This document shows positions 10,301 through 18,944 of a DNA stretch of 44,397 bases, piece after piece. The notes beneath the pieces were generated by a model. The model was not told where the DNA came from and ran no database searches. It saw only the letters and a list, made by a program, of their open reading frames with translations. Position 1 is the first letter of the stretch. Each line of letters opens with the position of its first letter. This DNA comes from Burkholderiales bacterium (GTDB lineage: Bacteria > Pseudomonadota > Gammaproteobacteria > Burkholderiales > Burkholderiaceae_D): assembly GCA_947475815.1 (NCBI GenBank), contig CANJOT010000006.1, positions 1 through 44,397 of the forward strand, given 5' to 3'. Made by a program: the position numbers and the translations under genes.

Positions 10301-13300
10301 GTGGCTGCCGCCACCTGTTCACCAAAGGCATTGCTGGTGTAGCGTGTTTTTTTGCCGGCAACAAAGTAGGCCTTGTTACCGGAGGCCGATGGGTCAAAAA
10401 TAAAGCTGGCGGGCTCGGTGATTTCGGTCACACGGCCCAAACGATCCCGCCGGGTCAGGGTGACGCGGTCTTCGGCCGGATCACCCGTGGCAGCCTGCAC
10501 CGCAGACAGCATGGCGTCGATGCGACGGACTCCGGTCAAAGACGTCAACGCATCCCGGACAGCAGGTGCCAGCGTGCGGGCATAACGCCGACGACTGATT
10601 TCCTCACCAAAGGCATTGCGGCTCATGCTGGTGAGCGCCAGGTCACCATCGACCTCATGGCTCACCCGACCGAGGCGATCATAAACTTTGAAGCGCCAGA
10701 AGCCGGCGGCATCCCGTCCGGCGACCGCCTCGCCAAAACTGTTGTAGAGGGTCTCCGTGTCCAGTTCGACCACATGTTCCGGACGCGTCTGGGCTGCAGC
10801 AACGAGCAAGGGATCAACAGTCGGGTCGGCAATCCTGACGCCCGGCGTGCGGCTGCGCGTCTGGCGCCCGGCGGCATCGTATTCGTACAGGCTGACATGA
10901 CCCGAAGCGGGCTCGTCGGGTAGCACGGCGTCGCGCAGTTCGAGCAGATTGCCGAGGGCGTCATATCGGCGCAGGCTCAGGGTCGCCAGCAGGCGCGCGC
11001 TGCCGCTCACGGCCAGCCCACCCGTGGCGGTGGGCACCACCTTGGTCACCGCCACGGCCGGTGCCTGTTCGGACAGCAGGCGTCCAGCGGCGTCGTAAGT
11101 CATGTGCCAGACATCGCCGCGGGCATTGGTGCGGCTGATCTTCCTGCCGAGCGCGTCGTAACGAAAGCGGTCGGCATGGCCAAGCGCGTCGGTCATGCGC
11201 AATACGCGGCCGGCGCGATCGTATTCGATGGTGCTGGTCTGGTCCAGTTGCCCGTCCAGCCTGAGGCCGGCGCGCAGGGCTGCAGGAGCAATCAGCGGGC
11301 CCGACTGCGCCAGGCCCTGCACGGCGTATGCGTGTCGTGTGCGTGCGCTTTCCCGGCCCAGACCGTCGTACTGCAGACTGGTAACAAAACCGAGACCGTC
11401 GATCAGGTGCACGGTGCGGCCGAGCGCGTCGAGCACGCGGCGCTCGCCGCGATCCGCGGCATCCGTGCGCACGGCCGCACGCAAGGTGGCCAGACTGTTG
11501 GGGACGGTCGGTCCAGGCAGCGGCTGGGCATAACGCCATGTGCCCACCACGCGGCCGGCGGCATCATAGTCGGTACGGGCCACAAAACCGAGGGCATCCA
11601 CGGTATAAACGAGTCGGTTGGCCGCATCATGAAACTGCCGCAGGCTGCGATCCTGCGCTGGATCCACGACGATGGCGGCCAGCAACTGCACGCGTCCGGG
11701 CACCGCACCGTCCGCTGTTGCACGCGCCAGCTCGGCAGCCTGACGGGCATGCAGGATGGTCTGGATCAGGTTGCCATTGTTGTCGTACACACGCCGCGTG
11801 ATGCTGCCCAGCGCATCAAGCTGCACCACGGCGCGGTTGGCGGCGTCATATCCCAGCGTCGTGACACGGTCATCGGCCGAGGCCGAAATCGCCGTGCTCC
11901 ACGACGGGCTCGACGCGGTGCTCCACGCAGTTCTCCACGCAGTTTTCCAATTACGCCCGGACGGGTCTGCCGCCAGCGGCGTGGCACGCTTGATCATCCG
12001 CAACAGATTGCCGTTGGCGTCGTAAACACAGGAGGTCACGGCGGCGGTGCCGTCGACGCTTGCCACCAGCCGACCGGCGGCATCGTAGGCAGAACGCACC
12101 TGCCGGTCACGCTGCGGGTCGCTCAGGCTTGCCAGCGCCGCCGAAAGGGACGCGAGATCGCGCAGTGCCGCCGCCGGCAGGGGCCGGGCCCAGGCCGTTT
12201 CTTCAACGACACGGCCGGCGCCATCGCGCTGCCAGCCGCGCACGCCGCCCGCGCCATCGACGATGAATGCGACACGCTGATCGGCATCGTAGAACGTGCG
12301 CGTCACCTCGTCAGCGGCCGACGCCGGCGGTGGCTCGAACGGCGCATCGGACTCCGTAGACACGGCCTGCGCATAAGCACGCCGCTCGATCACCTGACCA
12401 TTCGCATCGAACACAAATCCGACCACACCGCCCTCGGCGTCGATGGTGTAACGCAGGCGGCCATCGGCATCGTAGAGGCGCCGCTCAATGCTGTCGCCCG
12501 GGCCCGACACCGCGGCCAGTCGGGCGCGGACGCTGTTCGGGTCGGCAAGCGGACCCAGACCGGTCAGATCAATGACCCGGGCATAACGGATCACGCGCAC
12601 CACCTGCCCGGCGGCGTCGAACACCTGCTCGGTCACGCCGCCGAGAGCATCAATGGAAAACACCGGCCGGTTGGGCTGATCAAATACAAAGCGGCTCATG
12701 GCGCCGTTGGCATCGATGCTGGCCACCAGATTGTCGCGGGCATCGTACTGGTAGCGGGTCTGCAGGGACAGGCCGGCCGGGTCCAGTGTGCTGCTGACGC
12801 GCCGCCCGGCGATGTCGTAAACATGACGGGTGAGCACGCCGTTGGCATCGACGATGGCAAGCACCTTGCCGCGCGCGTCGTAACTCCAGGCGGTGGTCAG
12901 GGCCAGACCGCCAGGGTCGAGCACGCGACGCACCATCTGCCCACTGCTGTCGTAGCTGTAGCGTGTCGTCACGCCATTGGCGTCAGTGCTGCCGGTCAAC
13001 TGACCGAATGCATCCCAGGCCGAGCGGGTCACGATGGCGAGGCCGTCCGGATCGACGGTGCGCGTGAGGATGCGGGCAGCCGCATCGTAGGCCAGCGTGG
13101 TGATCACGCCATTGGCGTCGGTGCTGGAGACCAGCCGGCCGGCACGGTCATAGGCCGCGCTGCTGGTTGTGCCCGGGGTCTCTGTGGACAGCAGATGGCC
13201 ATCATGGTCGTAGCGATAACGCGTGACATCGCCGCGACCGTTGCTCACCTGCTGCACCTGACCGTGAGCATTGAGAACCGTGTGCACACGCACGCCCTCC

Positions 13301-16300
13301 GGCGTGGTGACGGTCAGCGCGTGCCTTGCTGCATCATGCCGATACACCGTGACGCGCCCGAGCGCATCGGTCTGGGTGAGCACACGCCCGAATACGTCAT
13401 AGGCCGTGACGGACAAGGCACCCGGCGCATCGACCAGCGTGACCATGCGGCCGAGCCGGTCGTAGGTGCGCGTGCTGAGCTGGCCCGACGGATCGACACT
13501 GCGCACAAGACGGCCAAAAGCGTCGTAGTCCTGGCGCTTCGTCAGCGCCAGACCGGCGGGATCGAGCACCTCTTCGAGCAGCCTGCCGAGCGCGTCATAG
13601 CGCAGGCTGCGCACTTGCGTGGCACCACCACCCAGCGACTGGCTGGTGGTGACACGATCGCCAAAACTGTCATACCGATGGCTGGTCAGCGCACCACGCG
13701 CATCGATGACGCCAGCAATGCGCCCGGCGCGGGTGTAGGTGTTTGAAACGCGCCGGTCGAGACTGTTGTCGCGCACGGCCTCGACCGCGGCCAAAAACGC
13801 TGCATCCGCCAACCCGCCGCGCAGGCCGGTGGCATCCAGACGGTTCGCAAGCCGGCTGGTCTGGATCAGCTGATTGAGGGCGTTGTAGCGCCGCTCCTCG
13901 ACCTCGCCGAGAGCGTTCACCACCTGCGTGGTACGCCCGTCGGCATCGTGGTAATACCAGGTGGTATTGCCCATGGCATCACGCGTGCTGATGCGCTGCC
14001 CGGCGAGGTCCCAGGTGTGCGTGACGGCATGGCTGGCCCAGATCGCTTCGGCCTGCTCCGGATGCGCCAGTAACAGCGAAGAACCCTCCGCCGACAATTC
14101 CGCGCTCACGTGGCCCTGCTGATCAAAGCGCGCCATGTGCACACGCTCGTCCGCGCTGCCGGCGCCACGGCTGGTGCGCACCAGATTGCCGCCCGCGTCA
14201 TACCATCGTTGCTCGCGCCAGCCTTGCGCATCGATGCTCAGGATCAGGCGGCCAAGGGCGTCGTAACTGAACACCCGCACCTGATCCCCTGCCGAGGCCT
14301 GCGGCCGCAGCGCAGCCAGCGTGCCGGGATCGCCATCAGGCGGAATCAGCACGCGCGTGGCGTAAGCCACCTCACGCAGCGTGTGGCCCGCGCCATCAAG
14401 ACTGCGTTCGGTGAACAGCCCTTCCGGATCAAGCTCGAGGACCACCCGGCCCTGGCCGTCGTAACCGTACCAGCTGACCGCATCCGCATCACTGGCAGAA
14501 GGTCGCAAGGCCGCCAGATCGGCGCCTGTGCGCAGACCCGGCGGCACCAGCCGAGCATAAGCAATGCGCGCGACCAGACGACCGAAGGAGTCGAATCGCT
14601 GCTCGATCAAGGCGCCAGACGCATCAAGGGTGGCGCACAACAGTCCATCCGGGTCAAAGAAATAGCGTGTGATGCGGTCCTCAGCACTGGCCGGCGGCTG
14701 CACCGCGGCCGCCTCCGGGGCATCACCGAGCAGGCTGACGTCGACGACATTCTTCGCGGCTACGCGCGCCACCACGCGCGACGCGGCGTCGTAGCGCAAT
14801 TCAAGCACGGCACCGTCGGCGGCAATGGTCTTGACGAGGCGCTGCGCGGCGTCGTAACAACACCAGCTGGAGCGGTCATTGACGCTGACCCGGGGCCGCA
14901 ATGTCGGCCATTTGTCGCTCGATATCGGCGCATCAGCCAGCAAGCCAGGAGGGACCGCCGTGGCATAATCGATCGTGCGGGTGAGCAGGCCAGCGGCATT
15001 GAAGACAAACTCGGTCGCGCTGCCATCGGCGTCGATCTCGGCGATGACGCGACCGGCCGCGTCATGTATCCACCAGTGACGCGCACCGAGTGGCTCGCTG
15101 CGCCAGCCCAGCCGACCCGCGGCATCATAAGCATAGCGCGTTTCGCCACCCGCCTCGAGCGCACTGATCAGGCGACCGGCCCGGTCGAACACGGAACTGG
15201 TGCGCAGGCCGCTGGCCTGTGCCACGCTGATCCGGTTGCCGGCGTCGTCGTACACGGTCTGGCGTTGCTGGCCCAGTGCATCGGTGCTGGTCAGGAGCCG
15301 GCCGAGGCCGTCGTAGGTATAGAGGGTGACGCCTGCATCCGCGTCCATCTCCTGCAGCACGCGGCCGGCCTGGTCGCGAATGAAGCGGCGTACCGCAGCG
15401 CCCTCGGCGAGGCCCTGCCCGGTGACATCGACACGCGCATAACGGGTCCCGCGTGACAGTTCGCCACGCTGGTCGTAGGCAAAATCGGTGCGCGCCAGCC
15501 GGGCTGCGTCCTGACGTCCTGCCCAGACCTCCAGCGTATGCAGGTCGAGCCGCAGGCCGGGGTCGGCAAACAGTCCGGCATATTGCAGCACGCTGATCGC
15601 CTGACCCCAGCTGTTGTAACGGGTTTCGGTCACCCGGCCAGCGGCGCTGACCTCAAAACGCTGCAGGCCGGTGCGCGCATCAAACACCCAGCGATGGTCC
15701 GGCGCAATCCCCACACGGGCCGCAGCTGGCAGGCCTGCCAGTTCTTCAAGGCTCTGACGGGCCCAGACGCCGCTGGCCTGAAAGCGCGTGGCGGCAATCC
15801 GATGGTTGTTGTCATCAAAGTCCTGCACGAGGATGCTGCCCGTGCCATCGCGGCGCAGGCATTCATTGCCGCGCGCATCCCAGGCCAACTCAAGCACACT
15901 GCCATCGCTGGCGTCGAGGCGCACGAGGTCGCCCTGAGCACTCCAGAACAGACGTTGCACCACACCGCTCGGCCCGGTGATGCGCGTCACCTGGCCAGAA
16001 ACATCCAATTCGTATTCAGTACGCGCGCCCAGTGCGTCGGTGACGCGTGTACGGCGCGCCGCCAGATCGTAGTCAAACCGCGTCGTTTCGCCGAGCGCAT
16101 TGGTCACCGCCGCCAGCCGCACCCGGCCATCGTCACCCTGTATCCAGCTGAAGTCCTGTCTGCTGCCGTCGCCACACTGCACACTGGCCAGACGCTTGCT
16201 GTCACCCTCGTAGACATAGCGCGTACTCATGCTGGCGCCGCTGCCGCGCCCCGGCGCGATGTCCACATCAACACCGCTCAGGCGAAGCAGCGAATCGTGG

Positions 16301-16977
16301 CTGTAACGCACCCGGGTGACGGCACCATCGGGTTCGACGGTGCGCAGGCCGGTGAGCACAACACCCTCGTATTCAAGCACGGTGTACTGGCCGGCGGCGT
16401 CGGTGATGCCCGCGAGCAGACCCTGAGCATTCCAGTCAAATCGCAGGCAATTGCCCAACGCATCGGCCTGCTCAAGGATATGCCCCTCCCCGGTGGCCTG
16501 ATAACGTTCCTGCATACCGCTGTCGCCGTCGATCCAGAGCAGTTGCGCGGCCGCTGCTTCGACTTCGATGCGATCCTGTGCACCGGCACCGGCCGGGCTG
16601 AGGTAAGCCGCGCTTGCAGCGTCAAACACATACACCGCGGTAGCGCCATCTTCGTCGCTGCGGCGCAGGCGACTGCCGGCCGTCAGCAAGGCGCCCTCGA
16701 GCGCCACGCGCCGGGCCACCGGGCCGGTCAGCCAGTGATCGGCGGCACCGGCAAATTCGCCCTGACTGTTGTAGATGCGCTGGATGCGCGTATCGGGTCC
16801 TGGCCCGGCACGCTGCAGGTCGAGTTGGCTCAGCACCAGATTGCCAGTGCTGACATTGACGCTCACGCCGGCATCGGTGCGGCCGAACTGCGCTTGGCCA
16901 CCAAGACCCGACACGCTGTCGGGCACATGCTGCCGCAGGCTGAGGCCGGCTGCTTCACCACTGATGATCGCCACCAT
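4327..16977 (-). CDS. Giant RHS/YD-repeat protein with LysM domain and variable C-terminus
   Basis: A single intact frame of 4216 residues, about three times a usual Rhs. Residues 1-100 carry a conserved opening (QFGRTDAGVSVNVSTGNLV) with no signal peptide. From about residue 200 to 3450 there are dozens of YD repeats (YDAAGRLV type), which form an RHS shell. A LysM domain (about 3550-3600, LPGETLLSIAQARYGDSQLW) follows, then a hydrophobic segment (about 3640-3665), an Ala/Gly-rich stretch and a terminal domain (about 4085-4216) starting TGHGGKF and ending MGCVQWAACTQF. I recall similar termini annotated as Stv-type 'putative adhesin'; unverified. The ATG at 16977 has GGGG 8 bases upstream. 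It is probably a polymorphic toxin or surface protein. No VgrG, PAAR or secretion gene is nearby, so export is unexplained. Confidence 0.9.
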   Translation of the reverse strand: MVAIISGEAAGLSLRQHVPDSVSGLGGQAQFGRTDAGVSVNVSTGNLVLSQLDLQRAGPGPDTRIQRIYNSQGEFAGAADHWLTGPVARRVALEGALLTAGSRLRRSDEDGATAVYVFDAASAAYLSPAGAGAQDRIEVEAAAAQLLWIDGDSGMQERYQATGEGHILEQADALGNCLRFDWNAQGLLAGITDAAGQYTVLEYEGVVLTGLRTVEPDGAVTRVRYSHDSLLRLSGVDVDIAPGRGSGASMSTRYVYEGDSKRLASVQCGDGSRQDFSWIQGDDGRVRLAAVTNALGETTRFDYDLAARRTRVTDALGARTEYELDVSGQVTRITGPSGVVQRLFWSAQGDLVRLDASDGSVLELAWDARGNECLRRDGTGSILVQDFDDNNHRIAATRFQASGVWARQSLEELAGLPAAARVGIAPDHRWVFDARTGLQRFEVSAAGRVTETRYNSWGQAISVLQYAGLFADPGLRLDLHTLEVWAGRQDAARLARTDFAYDQRGELSRGTRYARVDVTGQGLAEGAAVRRFIRDQAGRVLQEMDADAGVTLYTYDGLGRLLTSTDALGQQRQTVYDDAGNRISVAQASGLRTSSVFDRAGRLISALEAGGETRYAYDAAGRLGWRSEPLGARHWWIHDAAGRVIAEIDADGSATEFVFNAAGLLTRTIDYATAVPPGLLADAPISSDKWPTLRPRVSVNDRSSWCCYDAAQRLVKTIAADGAVLELRYDAASRVVARVAAKNVVDVSLLGDAPEAAAVQPPASAEDRITRYFFDPDGLLCATLDASGALIEQRFDSFGRLVARIAYARLVPPGLRTGADLAALRPSASDADAVSWYGYDGQGRVVLELDPEGLFTERSLDGAGHTLREVAYATRVLIPPDGDPGTLAALRPQASAGDQVRVFSYDALGRLILSIDAQGWREQRWYDAGGNLVRTSRGAGSADERVHMARFDQQGHVSAELSAEGSSLLLAHPEQAEAIWASHAVTHTWDLAGQRISTRDAMGNTTWYYHDADGRTTQVVNALGEVEERRYNALNQLIQTSRLANRLDATGLRGGLADAAFLAAVEAVRDNSLDRRVSNTYTRAGRIAGVIDARGALTSHRYDSFGDRVTTSQSLGGGATQVRSLRYDALGRLLEEVLDPAGLALTKRQDYDAFGRLVRSVDPSGQLSTRTYDRLGRMVTLVDAPGALSVTAYDVFGRVLTQTDALGRVTVYRHDAARHALTVTTPEGVRVHTVLNAHGQVQQVSNGRGDVTRYRYDHDGHLLSTETPGTTSSAAYDRAGRLVSSTDANGVITTLAYDAAARILTRTVDPDGLAIVTRSAWDAFGQLTGSTDANGVTTRYSYDSSGQMVRRVLDPGGLALTTAWSYDARGKVLAIVDANGVLTRHVYDIAGRRVSSTLDPAGLSLQTRYQYDARDNLVASIDANGAMSRFVFDQPNRPVFSIDALGGVTEQVFDAAGQVVRVIRYARVIDLTGLGPLADPNSVRARLAAVSGPGDSIERRLYDADGRLRYTIDAEGGVVGFVFDANGQVIERRAYAQAVSTESDAPFEPPPASAADEVTRTFYDADQRVAFIVDGAGGVRGWQRDGAGRVVEETAWARPLPAAALRDLASLSAALASLSDPQRDRQVRSAYDAAGRLVASVDGTAAVTSCVYDANGNLLRMIKRATPLAADPSGRNWKTAWRTAWSTASSPSWSTAISASADDRVTTLGYDAANRAVVQLDALGSITRRVYDNNGNLIQTILHARQAAELARATADGAVPGRVQLLAAIVVDPAQDRSLRQFHDAANRLVYTVDALGFVARTDYDAAGRVVGTWRYAQPLPGPTVPNSLATLRAAVRTDAADRGERRVLDALGRTVHLIDGLGFVTSLQYDGLGRESARTRHAYAVQGLAQSGPLIAPAALRAGLRLDGQLDQTSTIEYDRAGRVLRMTDALGHADRFRYDALGRKISRTNARGDVWHMTYDAAGRLLSEQAPAVAVTKVVPTATGGLAVSGSARLLATLSLRRYDALGNLLELRDAVLPDEPASGHVSLYEYDAAGRQTRSRTPGVRIADPTVDPLLVAAAQTRPEHVVELDTETLYNSFGEAVAGRDAAGFWRFKVYDRLGRVSHEVDGDLALTSMSRNAFGEEISRRRYARTLAPAVRDALTSLTGVRRIDAMLSAVQAATGDPAEDRVTLTRRDRLGRVTEITEPASFIFDPSASGNKAYFVAGKKTRYTSNAFGEQVAAATLINAVDGRSALSRFEYDQRGQQIASIDALGYLSTMRFDAWGNRIEQRDYARALNAPVPDASGGGAASVAQTGPDDRLTAWRWDRANRLVGETRVAVEISEHDGVAGVLAPVRRRADLETVYELDALGNRLRVIDAAGGEVRTWYDALGRVRAQTGPARPVGLDGAPFNPLREFGRDAAGNAVVTIERARGAISAQLDAYVSTPDPTDRVTLALFDTRGLRVQSADAAGASEYFSWDAAGRLAGQWQDLNDEDGVRSTRFAVFERDAAGREIRALTPASTSVLRGGADGGRVERVSQSAAGVVERDSAYNAFGEKIATGIRGVADGEQHFEYDNAGVLWRSNGADGVERIFLHDLSGQRSAELRSSGSGGADLDFHALSSAAQAVAIGLYNGTDVRRTDFQRDLLGRITAQTLPARIEAPAQVQLRSAFVLASITPAAVVFDESGNASLSGENRVDLSWTSLASLGRGEVQLVLDYWTEAGGESGLPELRTRTETRAAALADAGMQLRWQESGALPGGITRIERVRVYKRDVQGAWQLLMERTPAAMGSEPQDSVLEVSKPADVSLHLSLQLRPAASAASADWTEAAEATLTDFGEALRFDGRGLPAGRFEYRLRSLDGLNHALLLASGMLETGPPGPNWRADFIASPAQTAAASPTSTAAVRPVIEQTFDRWGNLLSVSDPRAPYWLTTWRYNAANQVIAETLPDPGGRAGITSTGRQWYYDRLGRQIALRDAKGQVMAWSIDAAGNRISEHHADGGVVRWLFDGFGQEQRQVDAMGHRTDFVRDGLGRLTGVIHESVAVSTMSSDGRRLDAGVQRLVEQRSYDQAGRLLSSTNGNGETLHYQYDLRDQIIARRQPLGQTVRMAFDPAGRKIGETDANGYTASWVLDGFGQILAHTDLGGAVFVYRYDRARQRVAEASSRGQNRVYRYDAAGQVLELEDRAQHQVSSWAYDRAGRHVRETTVQDGSVFQDNHLAYDALGRLRDVADGRLHLGIEYDANGNRNVLRSTRTGAPESARWFAYDSMDRQILVDGLSAAGAIGPGQGHRLAYDLNGNRIRDTAWGERVTRSGGETVVAYSDESGQPVFERIPLVVDAQAGEVTETYLYDALNRLSSVRRDQWLVDRRYYDAAGRLLQSGPDGGFEPEVASHLGGSGLGSTTRLNRFDANGRLLGQRVFKSDGTPLAAIDNERYDAAGNLLAWRHTDQDPDSGNAGTSASYQSSWSRFDDDRESRVEVTGAAGQRGVTTRRYDVNGTLVAVTDSTLHSNDRSMINDASGRLLQVGQGGRVTRLLVVNGETLGSEELASAAAARLNLSWQAVTPALAAAMPGRHLVLPGETLLSIAQARYGDSQLWTRIAEANGLFTPDGLRAGQTLSLPALITGQHNGAGVFLPFDAAHYIGDTTPALPAPASQGGSGCGGLGAVLMTVVAIAVTVVLQQYTLTPALFAGPGAATAEAGFAAQFASGASSAALGSLASQGAGVLTGARNAISWRAVGGAAIGGGVSAGLGAVLPGPGSADWPDSLAGIGNVAARAALGNAAGQGLAVLTGLQDQFNLPGLAASGLSAGAGALTGNLLTAPSAETGLPLVSELFTAPPMAAVAVQTLAGMSGAAVGVLARGGRLSLERIATDAVGNVLGSGLAHALMNDRGVDATGVPEDSTAGTPLELPTMTEVLASPELTLPAGFGYSPAELYAIGLEARGVFDKTPSFELLAASTVLPVAQLPYEIHGPIEASFDRAVAEAGDAELGWGTRIINAVGVAALAAPRLVESVATQVLMVPALATRAGEAMARASLSSEGAEQVESWLGVVRDLSFAAVGLGGVVPIGTISGAASRLGEAGLNAASGLRALPGQAGHAGAARILPGGTGTALTGHGGKFSGQHSFIVPEGTAITLPRPDISILDRTGQFIEKGDWAGLAALGRVNPRVALDLEGMTTWLPGTRVPGYTLFPPDRVINLYSASQSVARPTLLKNILEPGMGCVQWAACTQFIRGKSP
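11895..11950. repeat. In-frame microrepeat within the RHS gene
   Basis: CTCCACGCAGTT occurs twice in tandem (11921-11944), with degenerate copies beside it. On the coding strand this yields successive Trp-Lys/Arg/Ser-Thr-Ala units (KTAWRTAWSTASSPSWSTA) around residues 1675-1695. No YD motif is present there, so it looks like a local slippage expansion kept in frame. Confidence 0.7.
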
Positions 16978-17209
16978 CGTTCAGACCCCGCTTGATTGAG
17001 GGAAAAAACAGGCGGACAACAGAAATATAATGTCTATTTCTTGCTGTTTTATCGCCAGGGGTGACTATACCAACAAGTGCCGCACCGAAAGCCAGTACGG
17101 ACGGGCGAGGACATCATTCTTTGCGAAGTTTGACCAGATTTTGGCCAGTTGTCGGACGAATCCAGCGGGAGTCCGTCAAACAGGGATCAAGCGGGGATGA
17201 CTGCAGGGA

Positions 17210-17689
17210 TTACTGCAAGGTTTCCTTGATGCCACCCGGCACCGGAAAACTGATGATGTCGATGCCTTCGTCTTCCAGAGCATGGCGCTCCTCGACGCTG
17301 GCGACCCCGCGGATGCTGCGCTGCTCATCCTCACCGTAATGAATCTTGCGGGCGACCTCGGCAAAACGTTCGCCGACATCCTCGCTCTCCGTGATGAGCT
17401 TGTGCAGCGTCTGCAAGACCAGCGCGCGCGCTTCGGCCTGCGCCGGCGTCAGCTCGGCCGGCGCGGGCGTGGTCGCCGACGGCGCAGCGGCGGTACGTTG
17501 CGGCGCGCGCGGTTCGGGCGAGTTGTTGAAATTGAGGTGCGGCGCGGCCGGCAACTTGTGCACCACGGCTGAATCGCAGCTCGGACAACGCATCAGGCCA
17601 CGCGCCTGCTGCGATTCAAAATCGTCACCCGACGCAAACCAGCCCTCAAAGGCATGGCCGTGCTCGCAGGCGAGATTGAACACTTTCAC
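17210..17689 (-). CDS. DUF1178 family protein
   Basis: The 159-residue protein opens MKVFNLACEHGHAFEGWF and has a CxxC pair in LMRCPSCDSAVVHKLPAAPHL, the signature of the DUF1178 family found across proteobacteria. Its function is unknown; the cysteines may bind zinc. The start codon overlaps the purU stop by 4 bases (ATGA at 17686-17689), so the two are almost certainly translationally coupled in one operon. An Ala/Pro-rich linker near residues 60-80 separates the N-terminal zinc-ribbon-like part from a helical C-terminus. Confidence 0.9.
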   Translation of the reverse strand: MKVFNLACEHGHAFEGWFASGDDFESQQARGLMRCPSCDSAVVHKLPAAPHLNFNNSPEPRAPQRTAAAPSATTPAPAELTPAQAEARALVLQTLHKLITESEDVGERFAEVARKIHYGEDEQRSIRGVASVEERHALEDEGIDIISFPVPGGIKETLQ

Positions 17690-18561
17690 CGGAACACCAC
17701 CGTTTTGTGACCGTTAAGCAAGATGCGATGTTGCACGAACCAGGTGACCGCGCGGGCCAGCACGACGTTTTCGACATCACGTCCAATGGCGGTGAGTTGT
17801 TGCGCACTCATGGCGTGATCGACGCGCTCGACATCCTGTTCAATGATCGGCCCTTCGTCCAGATCGCCCGTAACGAAATGGGCCGTCGCGCCGATCAGTT
17901 TGACGCCACGCTCGTGCGCCTGAAAATAGGGCCGTGCGCCCTTGAAGCTGGGCAGAAAGGAATGGTGAATGTTGATCATGCGGCCACGCAGGGCCAAACA
18001 GAACTGCGGTGACAGAATCTGCATGTAACGCGCCAGCACCACCAGATCGATCTTCAGGCTGTTGATCATTTCCAGAATGGCGGCCTCCTGCGCGGCCTTG
18101 TTGCCATTCTCGATGGGCAAGTGGCAAAACGTGATGCCCTGTGACTCGGCCAGCGAGCGAAACTCCTCATGGTTGGAGACAATCGCCGGAATCTCGATGG
18201 GCAACACGCCACTGCGGCAGCGATACAGCAAGTCATTGAGACAGTGGCCGATTTTCGAGACCAGAATCAAAACGCGCGGTTTGACGGCGGCGTCATGGAT
18301 AAACCAGTTCATGCCAAAGCGTTCACCCACCACGGCAAACTTCTGTTTGAGCATGGCCAGATCACTTTCAGGCCCCTCGTCGAGAAAATGCACACGCATG
18401 AAAAACAGGCCGGTCGCACCTTCGTCGTTCAGGTCGCCGTACTGGGCGCTGTCGAGAATGTTGCAGTGATTGTCAGCCAGCAGCCCGGAGACGGCATGGA
18501 CAATGCCGCGCTGGTCGGGACAGGAGAGGGTCAGGATGTATTCGGAATAGGCGTTGGACAT
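17686..18561 (-). CDS. purU: Formyltetrahydrofolate deformylase
   Basis: PurU hydrolyses 10-formyl-THF to THF and formate, balancing one-carbon pools. The 291-residue protein has an N-terminal ACT domain (residues 5-85, ILTLSCPDQRGIVHAVSGLLADN) followed by a formyltransferase-fold domain. Catalytic motifs are visible: INIHHSFLPSFKGARPY (His) and GATAHFVTGDLDEGPII (Asp and His). Length is normal. It is the first gene of the purU–DUF1178 operon. The upstream 383-bp spacer separates it from a divergent gene, so its promoter should lie just right of 18561. Confidence 0.96.
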   Translation of the reverse strand: MSNAYSEYILTLSCPDQRGIVHAVSGLLADNHCNILDSAQYGDLNDEGATGLFFMRVHFLDEGPESDLAMLKQKFAVVGERFGMNWFIHDAAVKPRVLILVSKIGHCLNDLLYRCRSGVLPIEIPAIVSNHEEFRSLAESQGITFCHLPIENGNKAAQEAAILEMINSLKIDLVVLARYMQILSPQFCLALRGRMINIHHSFLPSFKGARPYFQAHERGVKLIGATAHFVTGDLDEGPIIEQDVERVDHAMSAQQLTAIGRDVENVVLARAVTWFVQHRILLNGHKTVVFR

Positions 18562-18944
18562 GTATCGGCAAACCGTAAGAGTGCTGCAATTTTAACGTGA
18601 ATTGTCGAGCCCCTGTCGATCAGACCCGTTCCCACACCAAAGCATTCCTGAATCGGCCAACAACGCCGCGCCTTACAGCACTTTGCCACAGTCCCCAAAG
18701 CGGCCTCGGCTGTCCCTGCCCGGACCGTCGCGGCAGCCGCCATTCAACCCGGCAAGCAGGCCCGCACCACGCCGAACCCCGAGCCTGCAGCCTTGGTGGC
18801 CTGCATGTCTGGCCAATCCCGCGGTCCGGGTATTGCCGCAAAGACGCTGGACAGGGATAATCGCCCAATGGGACGACATCAACCAGCTCCCCGGAGCCTC
18901 ATACAGGACAGGCCCTTGGCAATCGTTACGGCGCCCTTACCCCG
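18562..18944. other. Divergent intergenic region purU / mrr-like gene
   Basis: These 383 bases lie between the diverging purU and the Mrr-like gene. I see no tRNA and no convincing protein gene. The region holds one good sigma70-like promoter toward the right (18833-18861). Confidence 0.6.
18833..18861 (+). promoter_or_regulatory. Candidate sigma70 promoter for the Mrr-like gene
   Basis: TTGCCG (18833-18838) and GATAAT (18856-18861) are separated by exactly 17 bases. They lie 84 bases before the start of the Mrr-like gene. Match to consensus is 4/6 and 5/6. Confidence 0.45.

Noticed and set aside
4429-16995. Very long plus-strand open frames (up to 880 codons) opposite the RHS gene
   Set aside because: They mirror the codon periodicity of the repetitive high-GC YD region; their products are low-complexity with no domains or ribosome sites.
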